Assembly: GCA_013396655.1 (NCBI GenBank)
Contig: WBMV01000074.1
Location: forward strand, 512,877 to 576,876
Direction: 5' to 3'
Length of the DNA stretch: 64,000 nucleotides
Source: Campylorhamphus procurvoides
Taxonomy: Eukaryota; Chordata; Aves; Passeriformes; Dendrocolaptidae
Below, in pieces: positions 54,831-64,000 of the stretch (positions are counted from its first letter, which is position 1; every line of letters begins with the position of its first letter). The translations under genes were made by a program, and so were the position numbers. The notes under the pieces were generated by a model. It did not search any database. It worked only from the letters and a program-made list of their open reading frames with translations, and was not told the origin of the DNA.

Positions 54831-57800
54831 AAACCCACAAAGTAGGTATGCCCTGAGTGATATGTGAGGCGCCCTTTTCCTGCGTAAGTCTCTTAACTTG
54901 CTCTATTTTGCTACACAGGGGCTGAAATCCATGCACAGAAATTAGTTAGGTCATAGAAAAACGTGGAGCTAATTCGTGGAAATGCATGTACTGAATGCAG
55001 TTCACTTTGTACATTTGGTATGCAGTACAAGAGCAGCCTCATTACTGAAAAGAAGCAAGAAGAACTGATTGAATCTATCGTAGCTGGAGCTACAGTAAAC
55101 GTGATGTTAATTAGGAATTGAGTGCCACCCATGGCACACGGGGGTATTTTTGCAGACAGGCAGTTGACAGTTCTATTTTTACCCCCTTTGGGGGCTGCAG
55201 TTCGATCCGTGGAGTGGCTCATCACCTGCATTACCCAGACAGGTCCCCGTGACGCCGTCCTGGCTGAGCGCCACAAAGGACCGCTCTGCATCACGTCCAA
55301 AGAGAGGCAGAGGAGGATTTCTGCCCGGCAGCGAGAGCAAGAAAGAACCGAGAGCTGGATGGAGCAGCTGGAAAATTACTGCAGCCTCACTCGCAGCTTT
55401 TGGTGCCTGGCTGAGTCATCCCCCGTTGCTGCAGCAACAGCTCTTTTCCTCCTCCTGCTGCTGCTGATGATGATCAATTCTGGCCGGGCGAAGGTCCCCT
55501 GAAAGCAGGAGCCACGCAGAGAATGCAACAAAGTCCCAGGAGCTCCCATCAAAGAGCATTTGTGTTTTGAATGCGTTAGTCTTGGGATTTAGAGGAGGAG
55601 AAATGAAACAGGCGGGGCAGAAGGGCAGGGACAGCAAACAGTCGGTTTTATTCAGCTTTCATGCCGCTTCCAGACAGGCGTGGTTAACAAACAATGCTAC
55701 TACCATTTCCACTAAGCAATACCCATAAATAAAATATATCTTGTCTTAGACATTAACCTACAATGCTCATCCTCAGCGTCAGATGCTCCATAATTTAAAC
55801 TTGCACTCTAAAGTGGGGGTTGGCACAGCCCAGCGCACAGATCCAGAGCTGGGCAAAGCATTAAGGTTTCCAGCCCCAGTCCCCACTCCCCAAACTTGAC
55901 AAAATGACCCCAAGCAAGTCAGCTCATCTTGGAAATACCCTATTCACCACCTGATCCCTGACTGCTGAGTGCTCAGACTCGAGCTGAGAGCATCAGATCA
56001 TAGAACTTCCCACAGAGGTCCCAACCCTAAACCTAACCCTTCACTGAACTTGCAAGGCATGCTGAGAACTCAGGACCTTATTTGCTCACACAGGATAGTG
56101 CTGAGCATGACTGCACAGCCTGGGGCATAGGGGAGGTTGGGATTCAAAGGGTAATGCAGGTTGAGGGAAACTTCAGGAGATTCCTACCCCAATTTTCTGC
56201 TCAAAGCACAGTCTGCTTTGAGTCCTGCCAAGGATGCTCAGGGCTTTCTCCAGTCAGGTCATCCAAACCTCCAAGGGTAGAGCCACCACAGCTCCAGGGG
56301 TCAACCTGTTCCTTTGCCTGGCTGTTCACTCAAAAGAAAACTTTCTTCATTGTGTCAACTCAGTCTCTCTAGTTTCAATCGACTTGGGCAGGGAAGTGTT
56401 AGTGGGAAGAGTATGGAACTTCACAATAGTCACACTGGAACAAACTCTACATGCCAACAGTATTTTCTTATTTGGGGTAAGAGATCAGGGAAGGACAAAG
56501 TGAACGCTGACTTCCCTCCCTGAATTCATCAGGCATTTTGCCATTCGCCTAAATTTCATTTCCTTGTTGAAATTCCCTTAACAGGCTGACAGATAATTCC
56601 AGGCCTGAGGGCAGAACCGAAGGGAACCTGCTAAGCTCAGGTCTCAAAGGCTGACTGCAAACACCCCTGCACAGGGATGTGATTTCAGAGGTGAGGAGCT
56701 TTCCTTATCTTAGGGGACCTTACCGATTTCTAGAATGAACCTGAACCCTTTCACCCCAGATGAGGAAAGTGGGGAGAAATCCTTCACTTCCTGGCTCAAA
56801 TACAGAATGAATAAATTGAAGAACTACGTTGTGAGACCACACACTGCCCAAAATCCACCTCCAAAATGTATGTATACATTCTTCAATAATGATCATGCAG
56901 AAATCCTGCAGGCTTACACTGCCCACGTTGGCAAAGGATCCCCACATCAGTTCTGAGACACCAAATCACTACAAGGCTATCAAATTATTGCAGTTATTTT
57001 ACACTGTTGGCAGCCAAACCTTTTCCTGCATCACTGAACACAGATAAGAACACTGCTTTGCTATGGAAAAGAAGGGGTTAGGGTTAGTTTGGGACAGGTA
57101 TCACAATGAGATACAGGGGAAACAAAGAAAGAAGAGAGGAAAATCCTTCAAGCAAAAGCTGCTGGTGCCAAAAGTTCACAGAAGATCAACAGTTCATAAA
57201 AATAGACTAAGATCCAATGTCATGTAGCAATTGCCATATCTGGAACTTCTGAAAGCCCTGTAAAGTCATCAGGCAAAATACACCTTTTAAGGTGTATTAA
57301 TGTTATACTGCATGCACAGGACAAGAGTAAATATCTGAAGATATCATCAAGAAGTCCAGAAGAAATCAACATTTTTTATACTAACCAAAAAAACCCCAAA
57401 CAAACAACAACTTCACATAAACAGAAGGATATGTGATTTAATTAATGTTAAAAAGAGGACATTTTAGGAAGTAGACATCTCAAGCTCCAGAGCTGCTGTA
57501 TGAATAGAAGTTAAAAACAGCTTTCCATACAAGAAGGAAACAAAGAAAAGAAACATACTTTGGAGTGGGAACAAAAGGAAAAAAAGAGGGGGGCAAAATA
57601 AACCTTTATCATCCCAGAAAGATGATATGGGGGTAGGGAGTTGAAAGTAAAACTGAGTGCAAATACAATTAAGTTAATCTGACTCAGTTTTATTTGATAA
57701 TGAAAACCAAAACACAAACAAACATACAGGCCATTTGAATAATACATGCTGTTCCTCCAGTCCAGAGAGAACACTAATCCATGTAATATTAAAAATGTTA

Positions 57801-59006
57801 CTTCTGGATGGCATCTAAATATAGAGCAAGTCGTTTTTAAGAAGCATAACTGGGCAAAGAAATGAAGATGCTTGGATTCCTGAGCAATGCTCCCATTTGC
57901 TGTGTTTCATTAACAAGGAACTGGTGCTAGAACCATCCTGGGGATTTTGACAGCTTGGCCTCAGCATGGACATTGGCAGTGCAGACTCCCAACAATGTTT
58001 GGGTAGTGGTCCCATTTTGCAGTTCTCTGCCACCAACACAGCTCCCAGTCCAGATGTCAGCACCTACCAGTGACAACTGAGCCCAGGGACAGCGCTGATG
58101 TGCCACCACAGTCACAGTTAGTTGTGAACTCGCCCCCTCTTGGCTGCCAAGGACCATCTTGAGAGCCTCTGGTCCCTTCAGTCCATGTAGTATGGGCACA
58201 CACACAGCTGCCTTAGAAACTGATAAGCTAAATTAGCATTAACAGAGGGGAAAAAACCCCAACCAAAACCCACTAACTTAAGAGAATTATTGTTTGCAAC
58301 AGTGAGGATGAGTCCATTTCCATCAAGGTGTGCATCTAGAAAGGATGAAAGCAGTGACTAGATTTTTTTTAATTTTCTTTTTAAAGATTTTATTTTCAAA
58401 GGAACTGAGAGCTGAGCAACCCTAAGGAGGCTGATTTAATGCCCAAGCACAGCAGATTACTTACTCAGCCAGCTCATCTACGACAGATCTGCAATGCAGA
58501 ATTACACATGCATCAGACACAAGGATGGCACTCCCAGCCACAACATTCCCCTTCCAACCAGCAGCTTTTCCTCCTTTACCCTTTCTTGAGTCATTCAGCA
58601 AAAGGGAGGACATGGAAGAAGAAAGCTAATCCTCTGTGAAAACTCAGGGCATGAGGCAAGATCAGAGCGCTCCTTGCTCTAAAGCATTCTGCAAGCCAGC
58701 CAGAAATGCCAGAATATAGGAAATAAGGAGGGTGGGGGTTTTTTGGTTTAGGGCAGGGCAGGGGGGTCCCCTCTGCAGGCCACAACAGGGACAAGATTTC
58801 CCTCTAGGAAAGGGTTGGTCACACTCAGAGAGGATTTAGCTTCCCAGATCAGATATTGATAAGGCTCCCTTTGTGGGAGCAGTCTGTAAATCGCTTTGAC
58901 TGGCTCTAAGATTAAATGCCAGGGTATAAATTATTCTAATAACTGGCTGTGGATTTATGTGTTACGGGACAGAAACCAGCCCCCTGTCCTGTCAGAGGAA
59001 TAACTC
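54831..59006. other. Intergenic DNA with one GC-richer patch
   Basis: No exon proven. 55120-55510 is GC-richer with several CpG, a TGAGTCA AP-1-type site (about 55413), a CTG/ATG triplet run and a plus frame of up to 123 codons from the ATG at 55131. It has no recognisable domain and I do not call it a gene. Confidence 0.4.
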
Positions 59007-59142
59007 AAAAAAAAAACCCAAAAAAACCCAACCAACCAAAAAAAACACCAAAGAAAAACAAAACCCACTAAAAAAACCCCAAACAGCTAACCAAAAACCA
59101 CCTTCAAAAACTCTCAAAAAACCAACCCCTTCCCCCAAAAAN
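59007..59142. repeat. A/C-rich low-complexity tract ending at a single N
   Basis: AAAAAACCC/CCAAACC-type words over 135 bp, with an undetermined base at 59142. Probably a polymerase-slippage region that stopped the assembly. Confidence 0.85.
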
Positions 59143-59148
59143 CCAAAA

Positions 59149-59510
59149 AGCCGCTCAAGGGAACTCAAACCAAAGCTTTGAATAAATCTGGACAAAACAT
59201 TTTAGTGCAAGCTGACAAAACAGATCAAAAGCAACGCGTCCCTTTTGGATGTTTGACTTTTCAGGGTAAAGCTGGTTCGAATCGACCAACATATGTTAGA
59301 GAAATTGGGTTTTTTTGACTGGGTATTCCCTTGTGCAGAGAGGAACTTCTCTAGCAGGAGACAGCAAGGACCTCAGGACACTCAAACACATCAGACAGAG
59401 AAAAGCATCCAAAGAGCAAAGCCATAACTGTCACATTATGACATGTAGGAACAAAGACAGGCTATTTTCAAAAGGTTTTTGGTTCGTTTATTTGGATATT
59501 TTGGGGGGGG
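59149..59510. repeat. 362-bp block between two Ns, copy of 62490-62851
   Basis: About 98% identical by eye to the later block, with constant offset 3341. It is bounded by N at 59142 and at 59511, directly after a G8 run. Confidence 0.9.
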
Positions 59511-59511
59511 N

Positions 59512-60824
59512 AATTATCAAAAGGAAGCAGTCCTTCAGTCTTTTAGCAGACAAGTCCTGACACTCTACCTTTCTTTTCTTTTCTGTATCTCTACCCCAGG
59601 ACATGTGTATACCCCAGTGCTTGCTATTTTTAGGGACTGCTTGGGAACAAGGCTTCCAAGTAGAATACATTATCCCACCATTAAAAGCTGGCACTTTATA
59701 AAAACAAACTTCCTGAGGCTGTATAAATTATGCCCTTGACTGGTATGTCAGCCCCGTGTTGCTGATGATTTTTTATGTCAGTCTGTTAACTGTTAATGTC
59801 GAAGTGACATTAACACTAAGCTTGGTCAAAGATTAGAAAGGGAACACGTAAACTGACCGTTCTCATCTTATATTGCCAGAACCTGCATTCATACAGCCAA
59901 TGTGGGTTTTTTGAACTTGCCCAACCTATTGTGGATACGTTGATTTCTCCAAAATCCACAAAGGAAAAAAAAAGAAAACAAAAATCAAGTGACAAGGTCC
60001 CAGATTTCACTCTGGGAACCAGCAGGCTTTAAAGAACTCAAACAACAACACAAAAACTTTGAGGCCGTTGCCTCCAGTTATATTTCCATAAATAGAACAG
60101 GCTCCATTATTCAGAGGTAGGTTACACCACTGAGTTATAAAGCAGCAGAACAGCCATTTCATTATCTATCTTCCCTGCAGAGAGTTTGTACCGCTTCACT
60201 CTCCCCCTTCAAGTATAGGCAGGAAAAAAACACAATTAAAAAATAAATACAAAAAATCATTTATGTACCCCCCCATCTCAAAATGCTCAGCGAGGGCCAG
60301 TAGTTACATTTATTCTGCTCCATTGCACCCAAGCACACCTAAACCCTTAGAGGAAAAAGCATGATAGATGTCGCAGAAGTCTCAATTTACACCAAGTCCT
60401 ACAGCTCACCACCCCCACGCCGTAGTAAGCTGAGAGCATACACACAGATGCTTCAAACAGGAGCCTATCAGAGCTTTCAGATTCCCTGAACATCCCTGCA
60501 AAGCCGTTTTTCCTTGCAGCCTTCTAGCTCTGTCACTCTTCTTTCCATCCCATGCGAGCCATGAAATAGCCATCTAACACCATCTGCTGGATTGGGAAGA
60601 AAAACAATTACAGCAATTTCTCACTCACTGCCAGGCAGAAAGGAAGAAAAAACACCCCAAGCATTAAGGTGTCCGTGACTCAGCTTTGACTCGGCCCTCT
60701 GCCCTCATCCACCCCTCTTCTCTGCTTTCTTTCCTCTTTCTAAAAGGTAAATCTGGACTGCTGGCACCACCGGGCAATCACAAACACGCTGAGCTCCCAG
60801 CTCTGCATGGAGAAAATTTTACAG
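59512..60824. other. Gene-free DNA
   Basis: Nothing recognised; short A runs around 59966-59990 and 60228-60256. Confidence 0.4.
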
Positions 60825-60986
60825 TGATCTAGGGAACTAACACTTAAAGGGGACTGAGATAAGGGATCAATAACTGATATAAAGTATCAATGACTGATAG
60901 AAGGAACTAACACTTAGAGGGGACTGATATAATGGATCAATAACTCATATAAGGTATCAATGACTGATAGAAGGAACTAACACTAA
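60825..60986 (+). mobile_element. LTR-like element, family copy 3 (U3 repeat part only)
   Basis: Starts TGATCTAGGGAACTAACAC like copy 2 and contains two to three of the GGAACTAACACTTAGAGG...GATATAAGG units, then stops. Confidence 0.8.
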
Positions 60987-61030
60987 CCCCACTGCTCCCT
61001 TATTCAAGGTCTGCCTCTACTCCAGCTTGG

Positions 61031-61714
61031 CCAGATGCACCACCAATAATTTAGCAAAGCAGATCTCACAGCAGTAAGCGGGATGGTTCAGGTAATGCTG
61101 TAAAAGCCACAAGGAGTCCTGAGTCATAGGATTCTCCTGACCAAAATGGAAGCGTACCTTCTGGGAGAGAGGCAAATATGATCAGAGTCAATTTGTTGAA
61201 GCATTTCTGGAAGAAAAAAGGGTAGTTTTTGTGGCATTATGCAAGGCACTGCTAAGCCTGCTTCTGAAATACTGCAGACAGCTTGCTCGCTAAGTTCAGG
61301 AGGGATAAGTCTCAACTGAGTCAGCACAGAAAAGGGCTCGAGGATGATGAACACAGCAACAGAAAATGAAAATACACCGAAGATTAGGAGGGATGAAATA
61401 AAATTAAACCTTTGCTTGGTTAGCCAGCAAAATTCAGGCTGGTCTTGTAGTTACAAAACATGTATAATCTGATCTAATAAGCTCTTTGTCAGCCTTTTCC
61501 TTGGGCTACTATGAGGTCCTAAGCCTCAATATTCCAAGAAATCTTGATTAGTTTATACAATGAATGATGTTTTCCTTCCAATAGCAGGGGAATAGAGTAT
61601 GGTCCTGGAGCTCCCTGCCCATTCTACATTCCTAGGCTGATTCTCTGTTTCTACCAACCCTTCTAACAGAGAAGATATTGAACACACTCAAAGTGTGTTC
61701 TATCAATATTGAAG
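61031..61714. repeat. 684-bp block, left copy of 61716-62409
   Basis: The left copy ends at ...TTGAAG, followed by N at 61715, after which the same block starts again at its first base (CCAGATGCACCACC). The copies differ by a few substitutions and one 8-bp GGATTTA-type insertion. Confidence 0.95.
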
Positions 61715-61715
61715 N

Positions 61716-62409
61716 CCAGATGCACCACCAATAATTTAGCAAAGCAGATCTCACAGCAGTAAGCGGGATGGTTCAGGTAATGCTGTAAAAGCCACAAGGA
61801 GTCCTGAGTCATAGGATTTAGGATTCTCCTGACCAGAATGGAAGCTTACCTTCTGGGAGAGAGGTAAATATGACCAGAGAGTCAATTTGTTGACGCATTT
61901 CGGGGAGAAAAAAGGGTAATTTCTGTGGCATTATGCAAGGCACTGCTAAGCCTGCTTCTGAAATACTGCAGACAGCTCTGCTCGCTAAGTTCAGGAGGGA
62001 TAAGTCTCAACTGAGTCAGCACAGAAAAGGGCTCGAGGATGATGAACACAGCAACAGAAAATGAAAATACACCGAAGATTAGGAGGGATGAAATAAAATT
62101 AAACCTTTGCTTGGTTAGCCAGCAAAATTCAGGCTGGTCTTGTAGTTACAAAACATGTATAATCTGATCTAATAAGCTCTTTGTCAGCCTTTTCCTTGGG
62201 CTACTATGAGGTCCTAAGCCTCAATATTCCAAGAAATCTTGATTAGTTTATACAATGAATGATGTTTTCCTTCCAATAGCAGGGGAATAGAGCGTGGTCC
62301 TGGAGCTCCCTGCCCATTCTACATTCCTAGGCTGATTCTCTGTTTCTACCAACCCTTCTAACAGAGAAGATATTGAACACACTCAAAGTGTGTTCTATCA
62401 ATATTGAAG
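61716..62409. repeat. 694-bp block, right copy of 61031-61714
   Basis: See the left copy. Unlike that copy, its right end continues into unique sequence. Confidence 0.95.
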
Positions 62410-62489
62410 TCTCCAGAAATCAGATTTCTTGCTATAAGCAATATAAAAAATAAACAACAGCAACAAAACCACCACAAACCAAACCAAAA

Positions 62490-62851
62490 CGCCGCTCAAG
62501 GGGACTCAAACCAAAGCTTTGAATAAATCTGGACAAAACATTTTAGTGCAAGCTGACAAAACAGATCAAAAGCAACGCGTCCCCTTTGGATGTTTGACTT
62601 TTCAGGGTAAAGCTGGTTCGAATCGACCAACATATGTTAGAGAAATTGGGTTTTTTTGACTGGGTATTCCCTTGTGCAGAGAGGAACTTCTCTAGCAGGA
62701 GACAGCAAGGACCTCAGGACACTCAAACACATCAGACAGAGAAAAGCATCCAAAGACCAAAGTCATAACTGTCCCGTTATGACATATAGGAACAAAGACA
62801 GGCTATTTTCAAAAGGTTTTTGGTTCGTTTATTTGGATATTTTGGGGGGGA
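62490..62851. repeat. 362-bp block, second copy of 59149-59510
   Basis: Followed by a G/T-rich tract (62842-62915) with G7 and GGTTGGTTGG runs. The first copy is cut off at the equivalent G run. Confidence 0.9.
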
Positions 62852-62915
62852 GGGAGGGTTGAGTTTTAGGGGTTTTTTGGTGATGGTGGTTGGTTGGTTT
62901 TGGTTTTTTTTCCAA

Positions 62916-63353
62916 ACCAAGCATTAGCTTTATAGAAAATGACCTGCTAAATAATTTATTAAGTATTTTAAAATTGGTTTTACTGACTTTGTTGGGAGAA
63001 GAAGGTAAAGTTCATGCATAAGTACTTTCAGATATGCCTTTACTCTTCAGTCGTTCTTCAGTCTTTCTTTCAAGTTTGCCCTCCTAAGGTTTCTAAAACA
63101 TAGTTCTTCCAAAAACTTAAAATCCACAGATTTTTGTCCATCCTAATTAGAGTGTGTAGTTACTTCAAAAAGTAACATACTCTTTAGAAGTGAAATCCTA
63201 CTTTATCCTTACCAGGTCATACAGTTCTAGCAGAATAACAGCTGTTTGTGTATTTCCTGCCCCAAAAAGAACAATCTGGAAGCCTCCATATTCCAATCTG
63301 AGAGAGAGAGCAGAAGACATAAATCTGGAGAGAAATGAAAGCAAACATCTCCG
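62916..63353. other. Gene-free DNA
   Basis: Nothing recognised. Confidence 0.4.
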
Positions 63354-63650
63354 TTTAAGGAGTTTGGTACCCTCAAAATAAGTTTCCATTTTTTAATTTT
63401 TAAGCCCTAACAATTCTAAATTTCAAAGTTAAAGTCAGCCTAAGTTGAAATTGCACCATTCAGCCACTCTTCTGAACATTTTAAGCACCACTTTGACCTC
63501 TTCGAAATGATTTTTAAAAAATTTATGACAATAGGTCTTTCCCAAATAGAAAATTTTAATTTTTTACAAAACTAGCGTTTTATAATAGCAGCAATGGCAT
63601 ATATTGGCGTGTAGGACCTTCACCCCTTTGCAAACATACACACCTCATTT
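63354..63650. repeat. Block duplicated at 63702-64000
   Basis: From TTTAAGGAGT to CACCTCATTT. The second copy starts right after N at 63700 and runs to the window end. Identity is roughly 93% by eye, lower than for the other two pairs. Confidence 0.9.
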
Positions 63651-63701
63651 TTCATATGATCAGTCAATGCGAATCTAAGACACTGCAGTTATTTATTATN
63701 A

Positions 63702-64000
63702 TTTAAGGAGTTCGGTACCCTCAAAATAAGTTTTTATTTTTTAAATTTTAAGCCCTAACAATTCTGAATTTTGGAGTTAAAGTCAGTCTAATTTGAAAGA
63801 GCGCCATTCAGCCACTCTTTTGAACATTTTAAGCACCACTTGGACCTCTTTGAAATGATTTTTTAAAAAAAATTATGACAATAGGCCTTTCCCAAACAGA
63901 AAATTTTGATTTTTTACAAAACTAGCATTTTATAATAGTAGAAATAGCATATATTGGCTTGTAGAACCTTCACCCCTTTGCAAACATACACACCTCATTT
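63702..64000. repeat. Second copy of 63354-63650
   Basis: Offset 348-350 bp. It is cut by the window end, so its full length is unknown. Confidence 0.9.

Noticed and set aside
55122..55502. Plus-strand frame of about 125 codons with a hydrophobic Leu run near its end
   Set aside because: The Leu and Met run comes from a CTG/ATG triplet stretch, the outermost start is GTG, and no family is recognised. Kept only as a GC-rich patch.
57075..57092. GGGTTAGGGTTAG telomere-like words, and CCCTAAACCTAACCC at 56024-56039
   Set aside because: Only two units each; too short to call an interstitial telomere.
25251..64000. Search for exons of DPT or other neighbours known beside mammalian XCL1
   Set aside because: No matching protein segments were found by eye on either strand; a translated search would be needed.

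Overview
The window is bird nuclear DNA, probably from a passerine-like lineage (moderate confidence). It is AT-rich and mostly non-coding. It carries three fragments of the avian CR1 LINE, an ERVL-type LTR that resembles the LTR family known from chicken, class II (ERVK/beta-like) proviruses, and one recognisable host gene: the C-chemokine lymphotactin (XCL1), encoded by three exons on the + strand.

Layout. 1-10032: gene-poor, with two minus-strand CR1 3' ends (1852-2440 and 7712-8060). 10033-19199: two independent minus-strand proviruses, called here ERV-A (10039-16137, target duplication TATACA) and ERV-B (16184-19193, target duplication CATAGC). Only 34 bp of host DNA separates their target duplications. 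ERV-A keeps pieces of gag, dUTPase, protease, reverse transcriptase, RNase H, integrase and the env transmembrane subunit, and has a tRNA-Trp-like primer site. ERV-B keeps gag, protease and an env tail, has a tRNA-Lys-like primer site, and has lost everything between protease and the env tail. Both are broken by stops, frameshifts and deletions. 19932-20370: an ERVL-type solo LTR. 21064-25250: XCL1 with a TATA box, three coding exons (phase 1 and phase 2 introns), an AU-rich element, two candidate poly(A) signals and two adjacent perfect hairpins in the longer 3' UTR.

25251-64000: no protein-coding exon could be recognised. This part holds LTR-like elements (39651-40425, 45414-45853, 47658-48306 with a perfect AACCT duplication, 53429-53990), partial copies of one LTR family (54371-54830, 60825-60986), a small CR1 fragment, a 103-bp tandem repeat, a strand-asymmetric C/A-to-G/T repeat, microsatellites, and several high-complexity stretches that look like conserved non-coding DNA but cannot be proven so here. 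The last 5 kb contain four single-N gaps with near-duplicate blocks beside them. At least two of these look like unmerged contig ends rather than real duplications.

How the parts relate. XCL1 is the only functional-looking gene. The two proviruses and the ERVL LTR lie within about 11 kb upstream of its promoter, in antisense orientation, so they are possible sources of regulatory sequence. No direct evidence for that is visible. No bacterial-type system, CRISPR array or RNA gene was found.
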